This document shows, piece by piece, positions 35,481-47,433 of a stretch of DNA of 64,000 bases (within the stretch, counting starts at the first letter, position 1; every line of letters starts with the position of its first letter). Under the pieces are notes generated by a model, which saw only the letters and a list, made by a program, of their open reading frames with translations, ran no database searches and was not told the DNA's origin. The stretch is from NCBI GenBank assembly GCA_016748015.1, contig JAAOMT010000295.1:6604-70603 (forward strand), read 5' to 3'. The position numbers and the translations under genes were made by a program. Origin of the DNA: Geosiphon pyriformis (Eukaryota > Glomeromycota > Glomeromycetes > Archaeosporales > Geosiphonaceae).

Positions 35481-36212
35481 TGAGCAAAACAAAAAAAATA
35501 CTGTATAATTTAAACCAATTTTTAAGTTCTGCTTTAATAATTACATTTTTGTTATTGGAGTTTGTTTAACACTAAAACAAAAAGTTTTTATTAACGTCCA
35601 CTTTAAGCTAATTTTAAATGCTTCAACTGTAAACTTTCGAATTTCTACTCTTATCAAATTAGTTTGGCTAATTTACCATTTCAAAATATTAAACTTAAAC
35701 CTACAGTGAATGCATATTAGAATTAAGATTCAATAATAAAATTTAACGATTTGATCATTACACTACCATTTTCATAAAATAATATTTGATTTTTTAGTCA
35801 AAACTTTTAAATACCTAAAATAAGCAACCCGCCTCAAATTCGGTAGCCCTGTTTATTTTCAGGACTTTACAGTATGTAGAAAATATTGGTTTATTTTTAT
35901 CTCAAAAAATCAATTAGAAAATATTCTGAATTTATGTTTCTCAAATTCTAAAAAATATAATACGTTTAATAATGTATAAATAATCATTAACTATAGTATT
36001 TGAACAACTTAATTAAAATAAAATAAAGATTATTATCTTAAACAAATATATTTTTGTAAATTAACAAAATTTAAAACTATTTCTATTATTCCAATAAAAT
36101 TTTATGCATACACATTATTTTAAGAATATTATAAATTCAAATAACAAACAAACAAATTAAGTAAAAATCTTTTAAATAAATAAAAAAAATTTAATAATTA
36201 AATAATTGCAAA

Positions 36213-36229
36213 TATTGATATTATTATTA

Positions 36230-36312
<83 letters not shown>

Positions 36313-36313
36313 C
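36213..36313. repeat. TTA trinucleotide microsatellite
   Basis: About 95 bp of ATT/TTA units is interrupted once by TTTA and once by ATC. This is the longest microsatellite of the window and a likely length polymorphism. Confidence 0.9.
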
Positions 36314-36864
36314 ATTATTTTCTCAACAGGTTATCAAAATTAACAAGTTAAAAATAAAATCAGAAAAATTCTAAATAATTATTACAAAGATGTAATTAAA
36401 TATATTTATATAATAGCTTTCATTTTAAAATGAATTGCTAACTTAATTATTGATCAATTATTAAATTAATTGTTTATTTAATTGCTAATATAATCATCAA
36501 ATTTTTTTATAAATATATAAAACAAGCTTGTAAAATAATTTTGACTTAATAACAAATAATTTTTTTTTACCACATTAATTAATTTTTAAAAGTGTTTTTA
36601 TAATTTGTTTTGTAATAAAAATATTAGACATTTAATATTCTATATTTTATTAACAATTTCAAATTAGTTAAAATTAATTAATGTTTTTGGTAAATATTTA
36701 TATATTACCAATTTTCTGTTTTCAATTATTTATTAACTTTTTATTTTAATCTGTACATAAAATATTTTGCTCTGAAAACAGTTAAAAAAAATTTATCTTG
36801 TTAAATTATAGTTTAATTAATTATTGAAATTAATTTTCTACAAATATCTAACAGAAATATTTGG

Positions 36865-36982
36865 TTTTTTTATTATTTTTTTATTGCTAATACAGAGCGC
36901 AATCGATTTACATATGTTCTGTTTTAAACATTGCGCATGCGCTTTTTACACGTGACCAGCCACCCGATTTATTTTATTAATA
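36865..36982 (-). mobile_element. Probable LINE 3'-end fragment, better-preserved copy
   Basis: On the minus strand this reads GGGTGGCTGGTCACGTGTAA, AAAGCGCATGCGCAATG, CTGTATTAGC and then a tail of ATAAAAAAATAATAAAA type. The order matches the LINE 3' end (TGGCTGGTCATATGTAGAAAG, TGCATGATTC, CTGTATTTGG, TAA tail). This copy retains CpG (CACGTG, GCGCATGCGC) where the LINE and the 17.9 kb copy have TG/CA. It is reverse-oriented; its 5' extent is not recognisable in the AT-rich DNA beyond. Confidence 0.5.
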
Positions 36983-39024
36983 ATTCATTACTTTGTTTTT
37001 AAATTATTGTTGATCATCGTAATTTATTTTGTTTAATAAAAATTTTAAAAAATACTATTAATATTTTTTTGTGTTATCACAAAAAGTAATTATTCCTTGA
37101 AATTTAATATAAAATTATTAAGAAAAAACAATTAAAATATTTTATTGGTTTAAAGCTAAAAAGTATACAGCTAATAATATTCATATTTGAATAAACATAA
37201 TTATATTATTTATTCGAAAGAATTTCGATATTATAATAAGTTGCTTAAATACATTTAAAACGTTTTTATCAAAATGCAAATTTTAACTTTAGCAACTTTT
37301 CTAAACAGTTACAAATTTAAATAAAAACAAAAACCTGAAAATTTTTTTAAAGAAATTTTATGACTATTCAAATATTTTCTATTAATTCAAATATTTATTG
37401 CAAAGAACTTGACATTTTGAAGATAGTAAATTATTTTTAATTTGAGACTTTAAATGTTGCAAAATATTAATATTATTAAAACTAAAATTATTCAATATCT
37501 GAAAATTAATATAAAAAAAACAAGAAAACCAAATTGAAAAATATTTCACATTAATTTATTATTTTTATTTTAATAGACAAAATATAAAAAGTTGATTAGT
37601 ATACTATTAGCTATTAGACTAATTTTTATTGCTAAAATCTTGAAAAAGTACACAAAACTTACAATTATATACAATTTTTATTTAACCATATGCAAAATAG
37701 CTATTTCGCAAATTTCAGGAATTACAACTTTTACAAATAATTTTATAAAAATGATTGTCTTAAAAAACATTATAAATATAAAAAAGTTAATGTTCTTAAT
37801 AATATTTATTTTTTTATTTTAATAATATTGTTCAATGTAAAAGAAAAGAATTAGATAATTGAATTTCAAACAAAAAATTATATCATTGGTTTTCTTATAT
37901 TTAATGAAAAAAAATCTGATTTTTAGAATTTGATATTTAAAATAATTAATATCAAACAAAAATTGAGACTTAATAATACATTAATAATTATTAAAAATTT
38001 TAATTAAAATTTGAACAGTTAAATTAAAATTGAGCAAATTAATACCTTATATAGTATATATACATAATTAATATTAAACATATTTATAGAATTTAATGTT
38101 TTTAATTTTAAACTAGTTGAAACAAAAAATGTATATAGAAACTAAAATTATATATTAAAAATATTAATATTGTTAATTTTATAAAAACAATATAAAAATT
38201 TAAGTTACATTCAAATATTATTTTTGTTTAAGGGAAAATTTTTTTCAAAAAAATAAATTAGTCAAGATTGAAAAAAAGTATTATATGTTAATAGGTTATA
38301 CAAATACAAACAAAATAACAAAAATAACAATAATTGATGAAATTTGATACAAACCAAAATTTCTGCACAAATATGATTTATGTTATGTTATATTGATAAC
38401 AATTTATGACTTTGCAATGCAAAATATTTTTATTAATTTAAAAATTGATATTTGTAAACTGAAGATTATATTAAAGTGTTTGATTGGTTTATATGACCTC
38501 ATTTTCAATTTTCAACAGTTTAAATTTGGTATTTTTAAAGAAATAGCTTTTTTTGTGTGTCTCGTGCACGTAGACTAAACAAAGTACACATATTTTTAAC
38601 AGAATCACTTTTTTCCATTGTTTTGAAGTTTTTTGAATTTGAATAGCAGTTAAATTTTTCTAAATTGAATTAAATAAAAAATATATTGTTCAAAATAAAT
38701 TGTCGACTACCTGACTTTGCCTTTTCATTAAAGCTTTTAATATTTTTTTGGAATAAACATACAACTTGTCGAGTCGAATATCCTTCTATATAAAGAACGT
38801 AAATAAGAGAATATTTTTCGAGAAAATTTGAGGCATTTGGAATTTAATAATATACTATTAGTACCAAGTTGTATTAGGACGATATTTTTTTTAGATTTGT
38901 ACTAGAACTATCATTGTATAATTTACTTTTATGTCTAGATAATTAAATAAGTCTCCTTTTTCTGTGTACAACTTGATTTGAAAATTCAATTTTTTTTTTC
39001 ATTGTTCTATTTCTTTTGTGAGCC

Positions 39025-39183
39025 TTATATATTCCGAAAGGTATTGATTATTGCTAATTCATTTTTTTTAAAAGCAGATAAATCCTGGATTTCGGATATC
39101 TCACCAAAAAAATGCTGAATATATTTCCTCAAAGTTTTTCTTTTCCAATTTGGAGTAGCTTCAAAAGTATTATCATTTGCCAT
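39025..39183 (-). pseudogene. Possible coding relic, 52 codons
   Basis: It starts at the ATG at 39183 (MANDNTFEATPNWKRKTLRK) and includes HFFGEISEIQDLSAFKKNE, a composition unlike the AT-rich noise around it. It stops at TAA (39025), and a one-base shift would continue the frame with KAHKRNRTMKKK. It could be the N-terminus of a decayed gene or transposon. Family not recognised. Confidence 0.25.
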
Positions 39184-41187
39184 TTTAATGAAAAATGGAA
39201 TAAAAATAAGTTTTAAATAATCTTTTTATTTGAAAATTAACCTGTTATAATGAAGTGAGATGTAAAAAATTTACAAAATTAACATTATTACAAATCTTTA
39301 ACATATCTGTAAATTTAATAACAAAACTGATCAAAACAAGCAGTGAAAGCACTCTTTTTATGGAATAAATCAAAAAATAAACTTTTACAAAAAGCGATTT
39401 CTTTTTATGGCAAACGGAAAATTTTGAAGGGAACATCAGAAAAAATTTTTATTTTCTATGTGATTTCTAAAGGAAAAAAAATTTTATAGATTTATTGTTA
39501 CACAGATTTGGCAAATTCATAGCTGAGAAAACAAAACCATATCAATATGAAAGAATTTTGCCAGCAAGAATTGAGTTAACATTAAATATTAAAGACTATA
39601 TTGAAATTGTGGTAAAGCATATGGTTCTTTGAACTGCTCTATTTACATAAACATTGTTTTTAAAGTTATGATTTTTTTCTGCTCTGATTATTATGCTTAC
39701 ATTTATAAGCGTCACTTCTTCAAGCATGATATATTGAGATCCTTTAATTTTTATTTTTTACAAAACAAAGTTCAGATTTTCAAGTACCCAGCCAAATGTG
39801 TATTTTTTTTAAAGGAATAGGTGCTTATCAGTAGTCAAATTGACTTTAGGTTTTTTCGCTTCATAAATGTATATTTCCGGATTTTTTTTCTGATCAATTT
39901 TTTTTTTATTAGTTTTAAAATAATCTTTTTTATCGAGGAAAAGAGATCCTCATAATGAATTACTCTTAAAGGTGCAATTCAATTTGTGTGTGCATAGATG
40001 CTACATGAATGCTACATAATCAACATCATTAATGCTTAGTATAAACTTTCGAGCCCATTTAAGGCACAAAATTATTTCAAAGGGAAAGATAACTTCATTC
40101 ATTCTTCTTATGAATGGCATTCATTAACTTCCTTTTAAGAAATGATTTAAAAGAAAGGGGTTTCTTTGAATTAAATATCATGATAAATGAATGAATGAAT
40201 AAATAAAAGGAAGCATAATTTATTATCTATAAACGCAGGCAACCTATTAATGTAATTATGGAAAAAGGGGTTACATTTTTGTCAAGGGCTCTTTAGGCGC
40301 AAATTAGACTATCAGAGGAGTAGTGAAGATATCGAATTCAAAAGGAAAATTTGATTACCTTTTTTCCTAGATCTTTATTGGAACGTTCAGTACATGACCT
40401 TACTTACTGAATTATTGGCTGTTAAAAGCATTGGATACGAAGAGAATTGGTGTACTATAATTTAAAAGTAAATTATTTATTTAAATATATATTCACCATA
40501 AGTAAGTTCGCATTGTCTTCAAGTATTCTATTCTGAAATGAATAATCCTTCGGTTGATATTTTCACTACCGCTTAAATCGCACACTTGTATGTGAGGTAA
40601 TTTGCTCTTTTTTTGGCTCTATAATCCATTTTTAGAATGAAATGGGGTCTTTGGAGGTCAGTATGTGGAAATAGAACTTTACGGGGGGAATGTGGTTTGG
40701 GCAAAACGGATGGTAAAATTCCGAGTTCTAGTTTAATTTACAATTTATAAAAAAGAAGTCTATATTATTAAATATATCTTATGTATGTAAACATATTTGA
40801 ATTTCTTACAATTGCTTTTTTTATCTTATTATTTACAGAACAAATTATTTGATCGAATCATAAACTTAATTAAAATTAAATAGATTTTATATCTAAAAAA
40901 TTCTAGTCTATTTAATTAGTATATTTGATACGTGGAAACCGAATAAAAATTAAATCGAAAGTAAAACGAATGTCTTCAGCGCAGTGAAATAGAACCGAAA
41001 AAACGTAAAAAAAAAACCTTTTTAAACTGCTGTAGAATCGAAATAAAAATAGAAAGTGATAATCGAAAGAACAGAACGAAGGAGCAGAACAAAAAAAAAG
41101 GTAAAAAGACAAAATTTTTTAAAATAACGTAAAATCGACAAAAATATTAAAAGTAAGTGTAAGCGTGTAGTGTCGAAAAGACGAGTT

Positions 41188-41778
41188 TTATAAAAAAAAT
41201 TGTGAGTAATCAATACTAAAATTTTCAAAATTAATTTTGAAATAGTTTGTCTGCCTTAAAATTTCAAAAAGTGATACGAATTCATCCTGGAGAGCTGGGT
41301 AGAAATCAATCTCAGCAGCAATGGCCACGTGATATAAATCAAATATTTCATTATCGACTGGAATTTCTGGAATAAACACAGGAGTGGAAGAGAAATCAAT
41401 CCCGCCAGTATGGACCTGATATAAATTAATTGTCTCATTGGAGACTGGAATGGACATACGATGCGAAATTTGATTTGCAATAAGTCTATAAACATTCTTA
41501 GCATCTTCATTAAAGTCCTCTCATAATTTTGAAGCCTCCTTTGAGAGTTGTCGCATTGAAAGTTGAAATCCAATTCCCAGGAGTTCTCTGTAAAGTTTGT
41601 TTCGAAAGAGAATAAAAGCATTGACTAATTTTCTCTCTTCGAGTAAAGAGGAATATTCTGCAATTATGGGTCTTGAAAGGGCAGGTTTTAAAGCTTCTAA
41701 TTGCTCAGTAGTTGGAAGGTTTTGGATTCCTCTAGGATTTCTTGTCAGTGGCAAGGCCCAATAGTGTATTTTATACAT
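41188..41778 (-). pseudogene. HMG-box (MATA_HMG-like) gene interrupted by one TGA
   Basis: One frame of 196 codons runs from the ATG at 41778 to the TAA at 41188, with a single internal TGA at 41523-41521 (codon 86). The HMG box begins at about residue 48 (NAFILFRNKLYRELLGI) and continues past the TGA (EDFNEDAKNVYRLIA). The TGA lies exactly where HMG boxes carry their conserved Trp, and where the paralogue at 59895-60392 has TGG (ASRYWGEL). So TGG-to-TGA is the likely change. The downstream half stays open for 110 codons and keeps a C-terminal region (FDLYHV, then LFEILRQTNYF) matching the paralogue. HMG-box proteins of this type bind DNA in the nucleus and are expanded in Glomeromycotina. 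Without readthrough or correction, the product would be a truncated half-box. Confidence 0.8.
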
Positions 41779-43866
41779 TGAGAATTTGAGATGAGTAAAA
41801 TAAAAAAAGCTTGTTAGGAAGCCTGAGTTTTATGTTTTTTTTATCATAATGTCGTTATTACACACGGCTTTGATATAAAATTTTTTGTAAAATATTTTTC
41901 AAATCCCATGTGAAAAAATAGCATAGAAATTCATTTGTTTTTCAATTGGTGAAACAGCGCATTTCATTTGATTTCACTTCAACATTCTACAGAAAAGATT
42001 AGGATTAATAAAAAATTGTAATGAGTTACTTCTTGGGCTAAGTAATCGGGATATTCAATATTTTACCTTACTTTAGTTTTCTCTTTACCATAAAGTAAGT
42101 GAACATAAAATTGGGCCATAAACATAAACATAATTCTTTAAAAGAATTCTTTGGAATAATTTTGTTAAATTTTTCTATTCCTACTTTTTTGGTATATAAA
42201 GATTCTTGAGACACCAATACACTACGTAAAAATGGTTAAAAGTTCTCAAAGGTTTACATTAGAAAATTATTTGCTTTTAAATGAATGAAATTCGATCAAA
42301 AATATTTTGTGCGACAAAAAATCACTTCAAATTGATAATTACCATTTTTCAAATTGTATTTCAATGTTATCACCCCTATAAAGTAACTCCATATAAATTT
42401 TAAGATTTGAGGAAGAGAAATTTACTTGCATAAACAACGCCATAATGACTTGAAAGAAGGTTTTGCTGTATTAAGAAATACATGAATGAGGATAAATATA
42501 AACGTTCCCATTAAATTTCTTATTGATTAGATTCAAATGAAAATTATCTTTTTAGAAAATTTTTGCTGCTTTTCAATCCCTTTCTCTAGAATTAGTAACC
42601 ATTTTCATTTGGTCATTTCAAAAATAGGGAGTTTTAAATCAAAATGTAATAAATTAAATGAACCATGAATAATTGGTTTGTGCCATATTACCTTATATGG
42701 CTGTAAACATTTTTTTCAATAATTTTTTAAACCTTGTTTATTTTCACTATTTCAAATTTAGATTGATTTCAATTTTTTTTGTTTGAGATATACAGATATT
42801 AGATTGTAGGTGATAAAAAGAAATTCAATGTCTTTGGATTTCTTTGAACTCTAAAAAATAAAAAATGACAAATCATAATTTTAATTGGTCAAATGACACT
42901 TAATCTTCTTATAATTACTAGAATATTTCCATTGTAGAGCTGGTTTTTCTTACAGTCCCCATGAAATGGTCAATTGTAGAGAAATTTTTTCAAACAATTT
43001 ATGATGTGACTTTCGGCTAAATTTGTCATGTAAAATGTAAAAGCCCAAAAATCTAAATAAAAGTATTTAGTAATACACAGGCATCATAGTAATTTTTTGA
43101 TTAATGTATTTTATATATTTAGTAGAGTTTTTGGCTATTTTGTACAAAATCAATCAATCAATCATTTAATGTAAAAAATAATGGGATAATTCATGCTAAA
43201 AAGCAATGTCTTTTTCAATTTGGTTATCTAAATAGAATAAAGCATTTGACATGACAAATTTCTTGGACACAATTAGAGTTTCCTAAATTTCAGAATTTTC
43301 ATTTAGTTAATTTGAAATACTTTAAATGTAAATACATTAATGTGATGTCTAAATCTTTTCGTTTATTATCAAATTTTGTCATCTCACTTATTTTATTTGT
43401 TATTTAAAAAAAATTTATATTTTTAACTTCTGACCTAGGCATTACAAAAATACTTATGCCTTAATATCTTAAAATAATTATGTGGTGTTAAAAAAATCAA
43501 AATTTACTTTTTATTCAGAATGAATTAAATTGATAATATGATATGAAATTGTTTTTCCTTTGGTAGTTTTGATATTAAAAATATTGTGAAATTGATAAAA
43601 ATAATAAAACTTTGTGTTGAAAAATATTCATAGATAAATTTCTTGAGAGTTTTACTACTATTACTAGAATCTTTTTTCCAATATTACTGAAAGTTATCCC
43701 ATTATCTTATGCTTTGACAATTATAATTACTTGAAAATTTTGTTAAATTGTTTCAACTATAATTTTATATAAAGTCGTTGTATATATACGCTAGTCAATA
43801 TCTAAATTCTGAATTATGTAAAGTTTTTCATTCTGAGAATTTAATTAAAAATTTTAAATAACAAAA
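41779..43866. other. Intergenic stretch, no gene seen
   Basis: This AT-rich sequence holds the upstream region of the 41 kb HMG-box pseudogene and the 3' region of two-TM gene A. No domain-bearing frame or repeat array was found. Confidence 0.5.
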
Positions 43867-45191
43867 TTACATATAATCCCTATTTATAGTCGGCTCATTC
43901 AATGCGCTATACGTTTCTAAATCAAAGTCTTCTAAATATTCTTGACTCAAGAGCTGAGAAAGCCAGTTAATTTTTCTTTTCAAATTTTTGATTTCATCTG
44001 CATCAACTGCAAACATCGAATTATTGTTTAACTTTGATAACGGAGAATGAGATGGCAATCGATTAATTTGGAAATATGGAATATCAACGAATGTATCATT
44101 TTGTAGGGACGAAGTCGAAGAAGGATTATGTGAAATGTCTCCATATTTAGACTCTAGTTTCATGCGGTTTTTCTTAGCGTCAGGGGAGCTTTTGAGAAGA
44201 TATTTTTGGATAATGCCCCAAGACTTAAATTTCCCAGGACCAAAAAGAACTAACCATATTGTAGAAGTAAAGGTTAAAAAGCCACCGAAGGACGATATGA
44301 AGTTAATCAAACTATAAGCTTTATTTTCCGTATATTTGGTGACCTTCGAAGATAATATTAAAATTTTAATTTGCGTTCTTGACAATGTTATGACCTTAGT
44401 TTAAATAATTTTGGTAGACTTACCAAAAAATCAGTTGGATAAAACCAAATTTCTAATATCAATGCATCATCTGTTAAATATTCTTTTATCTTTTCGCTCT
44501 CTGTATACCAATGACTATATCCTTCAACATCAACCCTCTCAATCACTTTGAACGTGTACTCATTCAAACTGCCGCCTTTCAAATCATATATGTTCTCCTC
44601 TTGATCATTATCAAGCCCTACATATGTAACAAATAAGAAACCAATTTTTGAATTTTTTGAATTAAAAATTTGACTGTTAAGGGTTTGTCGAGCAATCAAC
44701 TGAGTTAGATTACGCCAAAATTTGATCCTAATAGATTCGATTCCTACTGGGTAATAAATTAATCTCGGGTCATTTAAGCGCTCGAATCTTAAACAATTAG
44801 AGTTGTCAAGTCCTTCTAAAGGCTCCAATTTAACTCGCGTCGAATTCGATGATGTCCCATTAATAAAAATATAATCAGTATTTATATTATTATTATTATT
44901 ATTATTATTATCTACCATTTGATATTCTATTGTAATTTTCTCCACGTAATTAGTTACATTTTGTTTTATGCAAATAGATGCGTCTGGGACTGGAATACCA
45001 CTTTTAGATTTATCGTTAAGCAGAGAAATAGATATTAATGGTTCCTGGTTTTTAAATAGTTTTTTAAAGTTTGGAATTGATGCGACGATAATAAGTCCAT
45101 AAAGAGTAATATAGACTAAAAGACGAAGCCTCATTTCTCGGTTTCGCTTTAAAAAGTTGAAACTTATTTTTTTAAACCATTTTGAAATCAT
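43867..45191 (-). CDS. Two-transmembrane membrane protein, copy A (intact), uncharacterised family
   Basis: Exon 1 is 45191-44424, the intron is 44423-44344 (GTAAGT...AG, 80 nt, phase 0) and exon 2 is 44343-43867; the product is 414 aa. A short basic N-terminus (KRNREMRLR) precedes TM1 (about residues 23-41, LLVYITLYGLIIVASIP). An ectodomain of about 220 aa follows, with N-glycosylation sequons (NVT, NGT, NST) and an Asn run at 95-102 from an ATT microsatellite. TM2 (about 268-290) contains FISSFGGFLTFTSTIWLVLFG and is followed by KSWGIIQKYL. The cytosolic tail ends in a predicted helix (EIKNLKRKINWLSQLLSQEY). The intron sits exactly before the VTKYTE segment leading into TM2, as in its three relatives here. 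The topology resembles two-TM trimeric channels (degenerin/P2X-like), but I see no diagnostic motif; LFGxxxxxxWGxxQ recalls a large uncharacterised fungal membrane family. Function unknown. Confidence 0.8.
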
Positions 45192-45512
45192 GGTTTCTTT
45201 AGAATGATTTGGAGGAAGTATAGAGTGTTTTCGTATTAATAAAAAAGAGTAAGTATAAATGGAGAAAAGCTACAGTGTATATTGTGATATATAATGATAT
45301 CAAAAAAAAAAAATTCTCATTATATTAGGGCTGATAGGAAAAACTAGGGAAAACTATTAAAAGATAAAGTTGTTAAAGATCTTTTTGTTAAATGAAATAT
45401 ACAGAAAATTTAAAAAATTGAATTTTCTATAAACATGTTTTTCTTGGGATAAATTAATCACGACAAGAATTAAATTTTGATTTGTTAGAGACAGGCACAA
45501 ATAAATACATTA

Positions 45513-45560
<48 letters not shown>

Positions 45561-46057
45561 ATCTTCAGGAAAAAAATTCACCATGATAAATGGCCTAATA
45601 TCAATGACGAAAAACAGTTTATCTTGAGTAACCAAACAAATAAAATCAAAAAAAAACTATTTTTATTATCATAAATATTTTTACTTTCATTATAGTATTA
45701 AACTTTTGAGCATTTATCCGATATAATCTTTGAATATCCAAAATTGTCATATTTGTCTTGGAAATCTCATGAAAACAACCTTTTCTTAATCGGATGATTG
45801 ATCCTCAAATTGTTTACTTGATGTTTCTACAAATCGCCTTTACAGAGAATTTCCAAAGGATTTTTATCTGACACCACCAAATTGAACAAGAAAAAATTCT
45901 TATTAAACTCTCCATTTACTAAAATCCTTGAAGATTACAAGCAAATGTAACTTTAATCTCATATATTTTTGTAACTAAAACCCATTCAATTGAATTGCGT
46001 CTGCTTGATTTTTTCTCGGCTATTTTTTCCTTTACTCTGTACCAAATCCAATTTAAA
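45192..46057. promoter_or_regulatory. Shared divergent promoter region of genes A and B
   Basis: An 866-bp spacer separates two divergently transcribed intact family members, so it must contain both promoters. It includes a TTA/ATT microsatellite at about 45513-45558. No specific transcription-factor site can be named from sequence alone. Confidence 0.45.
45513..45558. repeat. ATT trinucleotide microsatellite in the A/B promoter spacer
   Basis: About 15 uninterrupted TTA/ATT units, about 320 bp upstream of the gene A start. It is likely variable in length. Confidence 0.9.
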
Positions 46058-47433
46058 ATGAAGGGTTGTCATTCGCTCCCAAAGTTAACCACCGAACTAA
46101 TAATTCGCTTCATATTGGGCATCAGTATTTTATTAATAATTGTCTTCATGACAATTCCCAACTTTTTCAAACTTTTGGTTCATCAAGACACATTAGTTTC
46201 AATCTCTATAAACAAGGATAAATCAGAAACTGGTATACCAGCACCAAATGCCCTACTCTGTCCAAATGAGACAATATTCCCTTATTTGAAGGGTGTAGAA
46301 TTTAATACATTTGAATCGCAAGCAGAAAATTCAATCCTTCTTTCCTCTGTTTATATTGATTTACAGAATTATACATCATCCCCAGATGAAATACTGACTT
46401 TAAGAGAAATAAATGAAAAGTCTAAATGTTTAGCTTTTGTTCCTGATGGTCGTTTGATATATACCTTAAAAGAACTTTCATTTGTTGAGCTCAATGTCTA
46501 TCAAAATGAGCAAGTGAATAAAAACACCTTTGGGGAAAATGCAGAGTTTGGAACTATATGGGTGACCTATGATCCAGTCAATAACACCTATCAAGAGAGA
46601 GATTCAGTTAAAATTAAACTACACTATAAAACCAATATCGATTTAAATCCAACAGAAAGAATAGATGTGCATAAAAAAAGTCATTGGTATAAAAGCGTTC
46701 CAGAGCGTTTAGAAGAATTCCCGCTTCCCCAATCTTCTATTTCAGTTAAAATTCGGTTTTATCCGATTAATTTTCTGGTAAGTTTTGAAATAAAGATTGA
46801 TTATTTCAAAATTCAGGTTTTTATAACTATCTAATCTTTTAATGACTTCATTCGTGAAATTAGGTAACGCAATACACAGAAAAAAACGAGGTTACCTGGA
46901 TTGATCTTTTTACTGGTATTGGTGGTTTATTTACATATGCCTCAGGATTGTGGAAATTATTATTTGGTCGTGGACGCTTTAAATCATGGGGTATTATTCA
47001 ACAATACATTCTCAAAACTGCACCAAACGCTAATAAACGAAGACGAGAAAAAATCCAAGATTCACCAATATTACCAATACAAACTTTTTCAAAGAATCTC
47101 TATTCATCAAGCGAACAATCTCAGAGTGATACATTAAATAGCACCCCAACACTATTATATGTCTATAATTCTGGTAAACATTTTCGATGCAACTTCGATA
47201 ATACTAGCGAGAAATCCAGCATTAGTGGTGAAAGTTCATACTCAGAGAAAAGTATCCATTCTTGCAATCGCATACCAAAAATAGCTTTAGATTTTGGAAA
47301 TACCGATGAACGAACGGTGGCAGATAATTTAAAGGTATTGCAAAGGGAAGTGAAATTAATTGAAAAACTGTTAAATAAAGAGTATTTAGAAGGATTTGAT
47401 TTAGAAACTTTTGATAAGATAAATCGAATTTAA
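46058..47433 (+). CDS. Two-transmembrane membrane protein, copy B (intact)
   Basis: Exon 1 is 46058-46777, the intron is 46778-46863 (GTAAGT...AG, 86 nt, phase 0) and exon 2 is 46864-47433; the product is 429 aa. I start at ATG 46058 (MKGCHSLPKL), which aligns with copy C (MFRHSFPKF). TM1 covers about residues 14-34. The ectodomain shares the SISINKDKSETGIPxPNALLC and HWY blocks with its paralogues and carries NYT and NNT sequons. TM2 covers about 251-273 (TWIDLFTGIGGLFTYASGLW) and is followed by LLFGRGRFKSWGIIQQYIL. The tail is Ser-rich (EKSSISGESSYSEKS) with a C-terminal amphipathic helix (LKVLQREVKLIEKLLNKEYL) that could drive oligomerisation. Gene A is its divergent neighbour and a distant paralogue. 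Function unknown. Confidence 0.8.

Larger units (their letters stand above)
35481..41187. other. AT-rich gene-poor stretch
   Basis: Apart from the microsatellite and the LINE-like fragment listed separately, I see no intact gene. Minus-strand DNA at 38.4-39.2 kb contains protein-like pieces in different frames (the 53-codon piece at 39025-39183, and YIEGYSTRQVVCLFQKN near 38750-38800), perhaps an old transposase or gene relic. The plus-strand stretch 39480-39640 also reads partly protein-like. Composition becomes less extreme after about 39.9 kb. Confidence 0.4.

Noticed and set aside
36213-36313. Possible origin or centromere-like AT tract
   Set aside because: It is a simple TTA microsatellite, and similar AT richness extends over many kilobases; nothing specific supports an origin or centromere.
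43867-47433. Calling the two-TM proteins degenerin/ENaC or P2X channels
   Set aside because: Only the topology and a Gly-Gly in TM2 agree; the conserved ectodomain cysteine pattern of those channels is not visible, so the family is left unnamed.
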